Shown: positions 16,855-25,171 of the stretch, one piece after another | How the letters are laid out: every line of letters starts with the position of its first letter | Numbering within the stretch: the stretch's first letter is position 1 | Source of the DNA: DATLYF01 sp035575095 | GTDB taxonomy: Bacteria > Pseudomonadota > Gammaproteobacteria > Competibacterales > Competibacteraceae | Reading direction: 5' to 3' | DNA: 36,791 nucleotides | Assembly: GCA_035575095.1 (NCBI GenBank) | Contig: DATLYF010000154.1 | Span: 1-36,791, forward strand | Notes under the pieces: generated by a model | Told to the model about the DNA's origin: nothing | Database searches by the model: none | The model's input: the letters and a program-made list of their open reading frames with translations, nothing else | Made by a program: the position numbers and the translations under genes

Positions 16855-18243
16855 TCAGACGGCGACGCCCAACTGCCGGGCGGTCAGGTCCAGGCAGCGC
16901 CAGGCCTTTTCCACCAGCTCGTCGATCTGCTCACGGGTCATGATCAGCGGCGGGGCGACGATCATGGTATCGCCCACGGCGCGCATCACCAGGCCGTTCT
17001 GCACGCAGATGTCGCGGCACAGCAGGCCGACGCTGCCAAGCTCCGGGAAGCGCGCGCGGGTTCTCTTGTCTTTGACCAGCTCCAGGGCGCCGAACAGGCC
17101 CAGGCCGCGCGCCTCGCCCACCAGCGGATGTTCGGCCAGCAGGCGCCAGCGCTTCTGTAGATAGGGGCCGATATCACTGGCGACCCGCTCCACCAGCTGC
17201 TCGTCGCGGATGATGCGAATGTTGGCGGCGGCCACGGCGCAGGCTACCGGATGGCCGGAATAGGTGAAGCCGTGGAAGAACTCGCCGCCGCGTTCGATCA
17301 GCACCTCGGCGACGCGGTCGGAAACCATCACCCCGCCGATGGGCAGGTAGCCCGAGGACATGCCCTTGGCCATGCTCATGAAATCGGGCCGGGTGCCGTA
17401 GTAGTCGGCGCCGAACCAGCACCCGGTGCGGCCGAAACCGCAGATCACCTCGTCGCTGATCAGCAGGATGCCGTACTCGTCGCAGATACGCTGGATCTCC
17501 GGCCAGTAGCTCGGCGGTGGGATGATGACCCCGCCGGCGCCCTGGATGGGCTCGCCGATGAAGGCCGCCACCTTGTCCACGCCCAGCTCCTGGATCTTGG
17601 CCTCCAGGGCGCGGGCGGCCTTGAGCCCGAATTCAGCCGGGTCCATATCGCCGCCGCAGCCATACCAATAGGGCTGTTCGATGTGCACGATGCCGGGGAT
17701 GGGCAGCCCGCCCTGCTGGTGCATGGGCTTCATGCCGCCGAGGCTGGCGCCGCCGATGGTGCTGCCGTGATAGGCGTTGACCCGGCTGATGATGACGTTC
17801 TTCTCCGGCTTGCCCTGCAGCGCCCAGTAGTGGCGCACCATGCGGATTACGGTGTCGTTGCACTCCGAGCCGGAGCCGGTGAAGAACACGTGGTGCATGT
17901 GCGCCGGTGTGACCTCATCGAGCAACCGTGCCAGCTCCACCGCCGGCGGGTGGGTGCACTGGAAGAAGTTGTTGTAATAGGGCAGCTCCAGCATCTGCCG
18001 GTAGGCGGCGTCGGCCAGTTCCTTGCGGCCGTAGCCGACGTTGACGCACCACAGTCCGGACATGCCGTCGAGGATCCGGTTGCCGTCGGAATCCCACAGA
18101 TACACCCCTTCGGCCTTGGTGATGATGCGGCTGCCCTTGCGGTGCAGCGCGCCATGGTCGGTGAAAGGGTGGAGGTGGTGACGGCGGTCCAGTTCCTGCC
18201 AGTCGGAAGTGGTGCGCATGGCGTCGATCAGGGTGACTGTCAT
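16855..18243 (-). CDS. spuC: Putrescine-pyruvate aminotransferase (SpuC-type, class III)
   Basis: 462 aa class III PLP aminotransferase, expected to convert putrescine (or another diamine) and pyruvate to 4-aminobutanal and alanine. The PLP lysine is Lys293 in DFMSMAKGMSSGYLPIGG. FTGSGSECNDTVIRMVRHYW around residues 121-140 and ISDEVICGFGRTG near 260 are standard. The N-terminal HHLHPFTDHGALHRKGSRII matches the omega-amino acid/putrescine transaminase group. It lies between the puuA-like gene and potF, as in the spuABCDEFGH arrangement of Pseudomonas aeruginosa. A broader diamine or beta-alanine specificity is possible. Confidence 0.9.
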   Translation of the reverse strand: MTVTLIDAMRTTSDWQELDRRHHLHPFTDHGALHRKGSRIITKAEGVYLWDSDGNRILDGMSGLWCVNVGYGRKELADAAYRQMLELPYYNNFFQCTHPPAVELARLLDEVTPAHMHHVFFTGSGSECNDTVIRMVRHYWALQGKPEKNVIISRVNAYHGSTIGGASLGGMKPMHQQGGLPIPGIVHIEQPYWYGCGGDMDPAEFGLKAARALEAKIQELGVDKVAAFIGEPIQGAGGVIIPPPSYWPEIQRICDEYGILLISDEVICGFGRTGCWFGADYYGTRPDFMSMAKGMSSGYLPIGGVMVSDRVAEVLIERGGEFFHGFTYSGHPVACAVAAANIRIIRDEQLVERVASDIGPYLQKRWRLLAEHPLVGEARGLGLFGALELVKDKRTRARFPELGSVGLLCRDICVQNGLVMRAVGDTMIVAPPLIMTREQIDELVEKAWRCLDLTARQLGVAV

Positions 18244-18282
18244 GATGGCGTATCCACGGATGGTCTCTTGGAAAAGTGGGTT

Positions 18283-19620
18283 TCAGACGTTGAGCAGCAG
18301 ATACTCCCGTTCCCAGGAGCTGATGACGGTGGAAAACGCTTCGTATTCGGTCTCTTTGACGGCGTTGTAGACCGCCACGAAGCGTTCCCCGAAGACTTCT
18401 TTGAGCGCCGCGTTGTTGACCAGGCCCTGCAGGGCCTCGCCCAGGGTGCGTGGGAAGCTGAACTCGCCGGTGTAGGCGCTGCCCTCCCACGGGGCGCTGG
18501 GCTCCAGATGCTCGATCATGCCCAGGTAACCGCAGGCGAGCGAGGCGGCGATGGCCAGATAGGGGTTGGCATCGGCGCCGGCCACGCGGTTCTCCACGCG
18601 CCGCGCCTGCGGGCTGGATACCGGCACGCGCAGCCCGGCGGTGCGGTTGTCATAGCCCCACTCCACGTTGATCGGCGCCGAGTCGTGGCGGGTGAAACGG
18701 CGGTAGGAGTTGACGTTAGGGGCGAGCAGGGCGATGGCGTCCGGCAGATATTTCTGCAGCCCGGCGATGTGGGCGAAGAACAGCGGCGTGGTCTGGCCGT
18801 CCTTGTCGCTGAAGACGTTGCCCCCGGTCTTCTTGTCCATCACGTTCTGATGGATGTGCATGGCGCTGCCCGGCTGGCCGGCCATGGGCTTGGCCATGAA
18901 GGTGGCGTAGATGCCGTGCCTGAGCGCCGCCTCGCGCATGGTGCGCTTGAAGCGGAAGGCCTGATCGGCCAACTCCAGCGGGTCGCCGTGCAGCAGATTG
19001 ATCTCCATCTGCGCCAGGCCGGCCTCGTGGATCAGGGTGTCGATGCCCAGCCCCTGCGCCTCGCACCAGTTGTAGACGTCCTCGAACAGCGGTTCGAACT
19101 CGTTGACCGCATCGATGCTGTAGGACTGACGCCCGGTCTCTGGGCGGCCGGAGCGGCCCACCGGGGCCTCTAGCGGGTAGTCGGCGTCGTGGTTCTGCTT
19201 GACCAGATAGAACTCCAGCTCGGGCGCCACGATGGGCCGCCAGCCGTGCTCGTCGTAGAGCTTGAGCACACGGCGCAGCACGTGGCGCGGCGCGATCTCC
19301 ACCACCCGCCCGTCGTGGTAGAAGGCGTCGTGGATGATTTGCGCGGTGGGCTCGTTGGCCCACGGCACCGGGCATAAGGTATCGAGATCGGGGCGCAGCA
19401 TGATGTCGATCTCGGCTTGCGAGATCATGCTGTCGTCCTCGGGGTAGTCGCCGGTCACGGTCTGCAGGAAGATCGCTTCCGGCAGACGCATGCCGCGTTC
19501 CTGGAAATACTTCTGGGCGGGCAGGATCTTGCCGCGGGCCACCCCCGAGAGATCGGGGATGATGGCCTCCACCTCAGTGATGCCCTTGTCCTTGAACCAT
19601 TTCTGTAACTCGTCGCTCAT
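18283..19620 (-). CDS. spuB: Gamma-glutamylpolyamine synthetase (PuuA/SpuB type, GS family)
   Basis: 445 aa from the ATG at 19620; the frame is open further upstream but that stretch is the end of puuD. A glutamine-synthetase-fold ligase that joins glutamate to putrescine or related amines with ATP. The beta-grasp N-terminus has IIPDLSGVARGKILPA. Catalytic-domain motifs are LEFYLVKQ, the ATP/metal-site FMAKPMAGQPGSAMHIHQ near residue 245, APNVNSYRR, WGYDNRTAGLRVP and ENRVAGADANPYLAIAA. The gene overlaps puuD by 4 nt (ATGA). It is a paralogue of the divergent gene at 20627-22000. Confidence 0.92.
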   Translation of the reverse strand: MSDELQKWFKDKGITEVEAIIPDLSGVARGKILPAQKYFQERGMRLPEAIFLQTVTGDYPEDDSMISQAEIDIMLRPDLDTLCPVPWANEPTAQIIHDAFYHDGRVVEIAPRHVLRRVLKLYDEHGWRPIVAPELEFYLVKQNHDADYPLEAPVGRSGRPETGRQSYSIDAVNEFEPLFEDVYNWCEAQGLGIDTLIHEAGLAQMEINLLHGDPLELADQAFRFKRTMREAALRHGIYATFMAKPMAGQPGSAMHIHQNVMDKKTGGNVFSDKDGQTTPLFFAHIAGLQKYLPDAIALLAPNVNSYRRFTRHDSAPINVEWGYDNRTAGLRVPVSSPQARRVENRVAGADANPYLAIAASLACGYLGMIEHLEPSAPWEGSAYTGEFSFPRTLGEALQGLVNNAALKEVFGERFVAVYNAVKETEYEAFSTVISSWEREYLLLNV

Positions 19621-20390
19621 AGGGAACCTGCCTTTGTCTGAGAGCGGGCGGCGGCCCGGGCTCGGCAGGCATCGCCGAAGGCCCGGAACAGGGCCACCGA
19701 CACCGGGTTCTCCGCCGCCTTCCATTCCGGATGCCACTGCACCGCCAGAGTAAAGGCCGGCGCCGCGGCCACGCGGAACGCCTCCACCAGCCCGTCGGGC
19801 GCGGTAGCTTCCGCGGCCAGCCCCGGGCCGAGCCGCTCCACCCCCTGCCAGTGCACCGAGTTGACGATGATGCGCTCGCGCCCGAGCAGCCCGGCGAGCC
19901 AGCCGCCCGGCGTCAGCCGCACCTCATGGGCCGGGCCGTACTGCACCTCCAGGGGATCGTCCGGATCCTCGCGGTGGTCCATCATCCCCTCCAGCTCATG
20001 CACGCGCTGGTGCAGCGTGCCGCCGAAGGCCACGTTCATCTCCTGGAAGCCGCGGCAGATGGCCATGACCGGCACTCCGGCCTGCACCGCGGCGCGGATC
20101 AGCGGCAGGGTGGTGGCGTCGCGCTCGGGGTCGTGCAGCGTGCCGGGCGCGCTGGGCGGGCCGCCATAGTGGTGCGGCTCGACGTTGGAGTGGCTGCCGG
20201 TGAGCAGGATGCCGTCGATGCGCGCCAGCAGATCGGCGAGATCCAGCCGCGCGCCCAGCGCCGGCAAGGCCAGCGGCAGGCCGCCGGCCAGATCGGCGAC
20301 GGCGGTGAGGTACTTCTCGCCCACCACGTGGAAGGGATGGTGACCCAGCATCTTGCGGCAGGCGGGGATGGCGATCAGTGGTCTGGTCAT
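19617..20390 (-). CDS. puuD: Gamma-glutamyl-GABA hydrolase (PuuD/SpuA type, peptidase C26)
   Basis: 257 aa from the ATG at 20390. Class I glutamine-amidotransferase-like hydrolase that splits gamma-glutamyl-GABA into glutamate and GABA. The nucleophile is Cys112 in VPVMAICRGFQEMNVAFGG, and the His-Glu pair is in TLAVQWHPEWKA near the end. GILLTGSHSNVEP is the usual first loop. First gene of the operon. No ribosome binding site is visible: the 20 nt before the start are the AT-rich TTGTTTAATATAATCAAC, so a leaderless or SD-independent start is possible. Confidence 0.92.
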   Translation of the reverse strand: MTRPLIAIPACRKMLGHHPFHVVGEKYLTAVADLAGGLPLALPALGARLDLADLLARIDGILLTGSHSNVEPHHYGGPPSAPGTLHDPERDATTLPLIRAAVQAGVPVMAICRGFQEMNVAFGGTLHQRVHELEGMMDHREDPDDPLEVQYGPAHEVRLTPGGWLAGLLGRERIIVNSVHWQGVERLGPGLAAEATAPDGLVEAFRVAAAPAFTLAVQWHPEWKAAENPVSVALFRAFGDACRARAAARSQTKAGSL

Positions 20391-20626
20391 GTTGATTATA
20401 TTAAACAAATCGGGATGCTTTCGTGGCTGTCTCCAGCTGTTTGACATGCCCCGTCACTACCTTAGGCCAGCGGCCGAAAACTGTCTACAGGGCCTATAAC
20501 AATAATTTGCGCGAACCTGGGGCCGTCAAGCCAGGGCTTCCAGAAGTCTCCGTTACGGTTTAGTGTATTGTCAGACCATTTGATTTTTTAAACATCTCGA
20601 CTGCTAAAGGGTAGGCATGAGCCATC
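20391..20626. promoter_or_regulatory. Divergent polyamine control region
   Basis: 236 nt between puuD (minus) and the puuA-like gene (plus); both operons must start here. At 20391-20406 is the imperfect palindrome GTTGATTATATTAAAC, touching the puuD start. Read on the minus strand it gives TTAATATAATCAACA, which matches 12 of 15 positions of the E. coli PuuR site AAAATATAATGAACA as I recall it. A related sequence TTGATTTTTTAAACA lies at 20580-20594, 33 nt before the other start; compare TTGATTATATTAAACA at 20392-20407. TATAAT at 20400-20395 (minus) has no good -35. No promoter could be fixed for the plus strand. Confidence 0.5.
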
Positions 20627-20673
20627 ATGGTGAACAGAGCACAGGTAGAAGAAGCCGAGCAGTTCCTGCGTGA
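20617..20673 (+). CDS. Possible 18-codon overlapping small ORF
   Basis: The ATG at 20617 has the best ribosome binding site of the region (AAAGGG ending 5 nt upstream) and opens an 18-codon frame that ends at 20673, inside the puuA-like gene in another frame. The peptide begins MSHHGEQSTG and has no recognisable function. It could be chance, or a leader peptide that lowers or couples translation of the downstream start at 20627. Confidence 0.2.
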   Translation: MSHHGEQSTGRRSRAVPA

Positions 20674-22000
20674 ACATCCCGAGATCGGCAGCATCGATCT
20701 GCTGATCGCCGACATCAACGGCGTCATCCGCGGCAAGCGCATCAGCCGCCAAACGCTGCACAAGGTCTACAAGGACGGTGTCTGCCTGCCCGGCTCGCTG
20801 TTCGCAGTCAACATCATGGGCGAGACCGTGGAGGAGACCGGTCTCGGCTTCGACGAGGGCGACGCCGACCGCATCTGCTGGCCCGTCCCCGGTAGCCTGC
20901 GTCCCATTCCTTGGCAGCCGCGGCCCATGGCCCAGTTGCTGCTGGGCATGTACGAGGAGGACGGCCGACCCTTCTACGCCGATCCCCGCCACGTGCTGAC
21001 CCGGGTGGCGGAGCGCTTCACCCGCGAGCTGCGCCTGACCCCGGTGGTGGCGGTGGAGATGGAGTTCTACCTCATCGATCAGGCGCGCGATGCCAGGGGC
21101 CGTCCGCAGCCGCCGCTGTCGCCCAAGACCGGCGAGCGTGAGAGCAAGACCCAGGTCTACGGCGTCGACGAGCTGGACGACTATACCGAGTTGCTGGAGG
21201 CCATCGCCGCCGCCGCCGCGCTACAGGGCATTCCCGCCGACACCGCCGTGGCCGAATACGCCCCCGGCCAGTACGAGATCAACCTCAAGCACGAGCCCGA
21301 TGCGCTTGCCGCCTGCGATCACGCGGTCATGCTCAAGCGCCTGATCAAGGCCGTGGCGCTCGACCGGCGCATGGAAGCGACGTTCATGGCCAAGCTCTAT
21401 GCCGATCAGGCAGGCAGCGGCATGCATGTGCACATCAGCCTGCTGGACGAGCAGGGGCGCAATGTGTTCCGGGCGCGCGACGGCCGCGACAGCCCGGAGC
21501 TGCTCGCCGCTATCGGCGGACTGCTGGAGCTGATGCCGGAGTCCATGGCGCTGTTCGCCCCCAACGCCAATTCCTATCGCCGCTTCCAGCCCGGTGCCTT
21601 CGTGCCCCTGACACCCACCTGGGGCTACAACAATCGCACCACCGCGCTGCGCATCCCCGCCGGGCCGGAAGAGGCCACGCGCATCGAGCACCGCGTGGCC
21701 GGCGCCGATGCCAATCCCTACCTGCTGGTAGCGGCGCTGCTGGCCGGCATGCACCATGGCATCAGCCGGCGCAGCGACCCGCCGCCGGTGGTCACCGGCA
21801 ATGCCTATGCCCAGTTCCCGCGCAGCCTGCCCAGCACCTGGGATGCGGCCCTGGACGCCTTCCAGCGCTCCAGCGTGCTCAAGGAATACCTGGGCGCGGA
21901 TTTCTGCCGGGTCTACCACGCCAACAAGCTCAGCGAGCGTAACGAGTTCGTGCGCTACGTCACGCCGCTGGAGCTGGAGTGGTATCTGCGGCCGGTATAG
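20627..22000 (+). CDS. puuA: Second gamma-glutamylputrescine synthetase-like protein (GS family)
   Basis: 457 aa glutamine-synthetase-like ligase, divergent from and paralogous to spuB. It carries the same motif series: LLIADINGVIRGKRI near residue 25, MEFYLIDQ, the catalytic FMAKLYADQAGSGMHVHISL near 255, APNANSYRRF, WGYNNRTTALRIPAG and EHRVAGADANPYLLVAALLAG. An in-frame stop at 20618 forces the start to ATG 20627 or GTG 20630. PuuA initiates the glutamylated route of putrescine breakdown; the PuuB-like oxidase gene directly downstream supports that role. Which paralogue prefers putrescine, spermidine or another amine cannot be told here. Confidence 0.9.
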   Translation: MVNRAQVEEAEQFLREHPEIGSIDLLIADINGVIRGKRISRQTLHKVYKDGVCLPGSLFAVNIMGETVEETGLGFDEGDADRICWPVPGSLRPIPWQPRPMAQLLLGMYEEDGRPFYADPRHVLTRVAERFTRELRLTPVVAVEMEFYLIDQARDARGRPQPPLSPKTGERESKTQVYGVDELDDYTELLEAIAAAAALQGIPADTAVAEYAPGQYEINLKHEPDALAACDHAVMLKRLIKAVALDRRMEATFMAKLYADQAGSGMHVHISLLDEQGRNVFRARDGRDSPELLAAIGGLLELMPESMALFAPNANSYRRFQPGAFVPLTPTWGYNNRTTALRIPAGPEEATRIEHRVAGADANPYLLVAALLAGMHHGISRRSDPPPVVTGNAYAQFPRSLPSTWDAALDAFQRSSVLKEYLGADFCRVYHANKLSERNEFVRYVTPLELEWYLRPV

Positions 22001-22013
22001 ATCGAGCGCAGTC

Positions 22014-22038
22014 TCCCTCGCCCTTGCAGGGGGAGGGA
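22014..22038. repeat. Hairpin TCCCTCGCCC-ttgca-GGGGGAGGGA
   Basis: A 10-bp stem with one G-G mismatch and a 5-nt loop lies 14 nt after the puuA stop and before puuB. The sequence resembles the purine/pyrimidine palindrome at 29833-29858. It may be an mRNA-processing or stabilising element, or one copy of a dispersed intergenic repeat. Confidence 0.5.
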
Positions 22039-22054
22039 ATGCAGGGACGAGACG

Positions 22055-23353
22055 ATGGAGGTCCGCTTGAGCCGTTCCCCCCATATCCCATCCTATTACG
22101 CTGCCACCGCCAATCCGGCACCCGCCTGTCCGGTGCTGGAAGGCGCGCGGGAAGCCGATATCTGCGTGGTCGGCGCCGGTATCGCCGGGCTCTCCACTGC
22201 CCTGAGCCTCGCTGAGCGCGGCTACCGGGTGGTGGTGCTGGAGGCGGAGCGGATAGGCTGGGGCGCCTCGGGGCGCAGCGGCGGACAGATCATCAACGGC
22301 TACGCCTGCGACCTGGGCCGCCTCGAAGCCCAGCTCGGCCGCGACGACGCCCGCCGGCTGTGGGACATGTCGGTGGAGGCAGTCGAGCTGGTGGCGCGCA
22401 ACGTGGAGCGCTACCACATCGACTGCGATTTCCAGTGGGGCCTGCTGCATGCCGCCCTCAAGCCGCGTCAGCGCCGCTATCTGCTGGCCTGGCAGGAGCG
22501 CATGGCGCACCACTACGGCTACCCGCATCTGCGCCTGGTAGAGGGTGAGGAGCTGGCGAGGCTGATCGCCAGCCGCCGCTACCTCGCCGCCCTGCACGAT
22601 CCCGGCAGCGGTCACCTGCATCCTCTCAACTACACCCTCGGCCTGGGGCACGCCGCCCTGGCCGCCGGGGTGGAGATCTTCGAGGGCTCGCGGGTGCTGC
22701 GTCTGGAGCATGGCGCCCGGCCGCTGGTGCACACCGAGCGCGGGCAGGTGCGCGGCGCCTATATCGCCCTGTGCGCCAACGCCTATCTGCCGCGGCGCCT
22801 CGCCCCCCGGCTGTGGCGCCGCATCATGCCGGTAGGCACCTACGTCGCCACCACCGAGCCGCTGGGGGAGGAGCGGGCGCGCGCCCTGCTGCCCAGCAAC
22901 GCCGCAGTCTCTGACCTCAACTTCGTGCTCGACTACTTCCGCCGCACCCATGACCATCGCCTGCTGTTCGGCGGCCTGGTGAGCTATTCCACGCTGCCGC
23001 CGCTCAACCTCGAGCAGCGGCTGCGCGCCCACATGGTGCGGGTGTTCCCCCAGCTCGAGGATGTCAGGATGGAGTTCGGCTGGGGCGGCCTGGTGGACAT
23101 CACCCTGAACCGCGCCCCAGACTTCGGCCGGCTGGCCGACAACGTGTTCTATCTCCAGGGCTTTTCCGGTCACGGTATGGCGCTGGCCAACCTGGCCGGC
23201 AAGGTGCTGGCCGAGGCCATCGCCGGCCAGGCCGAGCGCCTGGACCTGTTCGCCCGGCTGCACCACCGGCCCTTTCCTGGCGGGCGGTGGCTGCGCACCC
23301 CGGCGTTGGTGCTGGCGATGCTGTATTACCGGCTGCGGGATTTGCTGCCTTGA
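22055..23353 (+). CDS. puuB: FAD-dependent gamma-glutamylputrescine oxidase-like protein (PuuB)
   Basis: 432 aa DAO-family flavoprotein. An N-terminal SYYAATANPAPACPVLEG segment leads into the dinucleotide-binding ICVVGAGIAGLSTALSLAERG and the ERIGWGASGRSGGQ motif that contacts FAD. The late DITLNRAPDFGRL and FSGHGMALANLAGKVLAEAI are typical of PuuB/OrdL proteins. It oxidises gamma-glutamylputrescine to the aldehyde with H2O2 production. The ATG at 22055 lacks a good ribosome binding site, while TTG at 22067 is preceded 5 nt away by GGAGG, so the true start may be four codons later. It overlaps the next gene. Confidence 0.9.
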   Translation: MEVRLSRSPHIPSYYAATANPAPACPVLEGAREADICVVGAGIAGLSTALSLAERGYRVVVLEAERIGWGASGRSGGQIINGYACDLGRLEAQLGRDDARRLWDMSVEAVELVARNVERYHIDCDFQWGLLHAALKPRQRRYLLAWQERMAHHYGYPHLRLVEGEELARLIASRRYLAALHDPGSGHLHPLNYTLGLGHAALAAGVEIFEGSRVLRLEHGARPLVHTERGQVRGAYIALCANAYLPRRLAPRLWRRIMPVGTYVATTEPLGEERARALLPSNAAVSDLNFVLDYFRRTHDHRLLFGGLVSYSTLPPLNLEQRLRAHMVRVFPQLEDVRMEFGWGGLVDITLNRAPDFGRLADNVFYLQGFSGHGMALANLAGKVLAEAIAGQAERLDLFARLHHRPFPGGRWLRTPALVLAMLYYRLRDLLP

Positions 23354-24528
23354 ACCGAGCGCTGCAGCATGACCCGGGCGTACTCCCCTGGCGTCCGCTG
23401 CTGGCGGTGATCGCCTGTATCTCGGTGGTCGGCCTGGCGCTGGGGCTGACCATCCCGCTGGTGTCGCTGGTGCTGGAGACGCGCGGCGTGGACAGTACCG
23501 GCATCGGTCTGCTGTCGGCCATGCCGGCCCTGGCCATCCTGCTCTGCTCGGCGCTGGTACCGCCCCTGGTGGCGCGCATCGGGGCGCGTGCCGCCCTGTA
23601 TCTCGGCATCCTGGTGTGTGCAGGCTCGACGCTGGCACTGCCCGTCAGCGACTGTTATGCCTGGTGGCTGCTGCTGCGCTTTGCCATGGGCGCGGCGACC
23701 GGCGTCCTGTTCACCGTGAGCGAGTCCTGGATCAACCAGCTCGCCGCTGAGCGCCATCGCGGCAAGCTGGTGGCGCTGTACGCCACGATGCTGGCGCTGT
23801 GCATGGCGCTCGGCCCGGCGCTGATCGGCCTTACCGGCCACGCCGGCGCGCTGCCCTTCGTGGTGGCCGCAGCCATCTTGGGCAGCGCCGCGCTGCCGCT
23901 GGCGCTGCTCGGCTGCACCTCAGCGGCGCCGCTGGGGATAGGCGGACGCTCCGCCTTCGGCGTGACCGGTTTCGTGCGGCTGGCGCCGGTGCTGTGCGCG
24001 GCGGTGATGCTGTTTGCTTACTGGGACGGCATGACCCTGGCCATGCTGCCGCTGTTCGGGCTGGATTATGGCTATGCGCCGGCCGAGGCAGCGCTGATGG
24101 TGACCGCGCTCATCGCCGGCAATATCGTCCTGCAACTGCCCATCGGCTGGCTCGCCGACCATCTCGACCGCGGCCGACTGCTGGTGGCCTGTGGCTTTGC
24201 TGCGCTGGCCGGGGCACTGGCGCTGCCGCTGGTGGCGAGCACGCCCTGGCTGCTGTGGCCCACCCTGGTGCTGGCGGGCGCCGCCGCCGGCGGCCTCTAT
24301 ACCCTGGCCATCATCTTGGTAGGGCAGCGCTACCGCGGCGCCGAGCTGGTGGCGGCCAACGCCGCCATCGGCATGCTGTGGGGTCTGGGCAGCCTGCTCG
24401 GGCCGCTGAGCGCCGGGCTGGCCATGCGCGGCCTGTCTGCCGACGGCCTGCCCGCCGCCCTGGCGCTGGCCACGGCCCTGTTCCTGGCGCTGTGCTGGCG
24501 CCGCTCTGCGGCTGATACCACCGGCTAG
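23350..24528 (+). CDS. MFS transporter, probable sugar/amine efflux-type permease
   Basis: 392 aa if started at the TTG at 23350, which overlaps the puuB stop (TTGA). The frame is open further upstream, but only inside puuB. About twelve membrane segments. The first (LLAVIACISVVGLALGLTIPLVSLVL) and the loop ARIGARAALYLG fit the major facilitator superfamily, in the group of YcaD-like carriers. SWINQLAAERHRGKLVALYATMLALCMALGPALIG is the central region. Substrate unknown. Coupling to puuB suggests import or export of a polyamine, its degradation product, or a related amine. Confidence 0.75.
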   Translation: MNRALQHDPGVLPWRPLLAVIACISVVGLALGLTIPLVSLVLETRGVDSTGIGLLSAMPALAILLCSALVPPLVARIGARAALYLGILVCAGSTLALPVSDCYAWWLLLRFAMGAATGVLFTVSESWINQLAAERHRGKLVALYATMLALCMALGPALIGLTGHAGALPFVVAAAILGSAALPLALLGCTSAAPLGIGGRSAFGVTGFVRLAPVLCAAVMLFAYWDGMTLAMLPLFGLDYGYAPAEAALMVTALIAGNIVLQLPIGWLADHLDRGRLLVACGFAALAGALALPLVASTPWLLWPTLVLAGAAAGGLYTLAIILVGQRYRGAELVAANAAIGMLWGLGSLLGPLSAGLAMRGLSADGLPAALALATALFLALCWRRSAADTTG

Positions 24529-24645
24529 AACCCCCTGTTCGCGTGGGCTGGCGGAAGTGGGCGAGGCGGCTAGACTGGCCTGGCCGCTGCCGCCCCGAGG
24601 CGCTACGCTCTGGTGGGGCGCCCATTTCAGCCGAGGAAAGAGGCC

Positions 24646-25137
24646 ATGACCTTCAGCGTCGAATACGTCTACGAGAATACCGCTGTCGAGGAGCTGTACC
24701 GGCTGCTCACCAGCGCCGACTTCCTGCGCCGCAAGTACGAGGGCATCGGTTCGCGCAACCTGAGGATCAGCGAATGCGGCCAGGACGAGGAGGTATTCCG
24801 CGTCGAATGGCGCCGCGAATTGAGGTCCAATCCGCCGGCCTTCGCCGCCAGGTTCCTCGGCGAGTGGAACGCCCTGGAAGAGATCATCGAGTGGGAGCGC
24901 CAGGGCGACGGCGTGCGGGCCGACTACCTGGGCAAGGTGCGCGGCGTGCCCGGCGAGCTGCGCGGCAAGTTCGTCATCGAGCCCAGGGGGCAGGGCTGCG
25001 TGGAGAGCATCACCCTGAAGGCGGTGGTCAACATCCCGCTGCTGGGCGGCAAGATCGCCCAGTTCGCCGAGGAGGACGCGCGCCGCAGCCTGGACGCCGA
25101 ATACCAGTTCACCCGCCAGTATCTGGCCGGCCGCTGA
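24646..25137 (+). CDS. DUF2505-family protein (START/SRPBCC-like fold)
   Basis: 163 aa from the ATG at 24646, which has a clear GAGGAAAGAGG ribosome binding site; an upstream in-frame GTG was not used. The sequence begins TFSVEYVYENTAVEELYRLLTSADFLRRKYEGIG, the pattern of DUF2505, whose predicted fold is a START-like lipid or small-ligand pocket. The second half alternates strands (ADYLGKVRGVPGELRGKFVIEPRG) and ends with a long helix, PLLGGKIAQFAEEDARRSLDAEYQFTRQYL. It is cytoplasmic, without a signal peptide. Function unknown. The gene is 34 nt before a UbiB-like kinase gene, suggesting a shared lipid or quinone role. Confidence 0.7.
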   Translation: MTFSVEYVYENTAVEELYRLLTSADFLRRKYEGIGSRNLRISECGQDEEVFRVEWRRELRSNPPAFAARFLGEWNALEEIIEWERQGDGVRADYLGKVRGVPGELRGKFVIEPRGQGCVESITLKAVVNIPLLGGKIAQFAEEDARRSLDAEYQFTRQYLAGR

Positions 25138-25171
25138 GGGTGGACGCGCCGGCAGGAATGGGGATGCGCTG

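Noticed and set aside
17251..19173. 640-codon open frame on the plus strand
   Set aside because: Antisense shadow of spuC and spuB; both minus-strand genes have complete motif sets.
21221..23638. 805-codon open frame on the minus strand
   Set aside because: It lies opposite the puuA-like and puuB genes and has a composition rich in His, Gln, Gly and Ala with no domain, typical of an antisense frame in GC-rich DNA.
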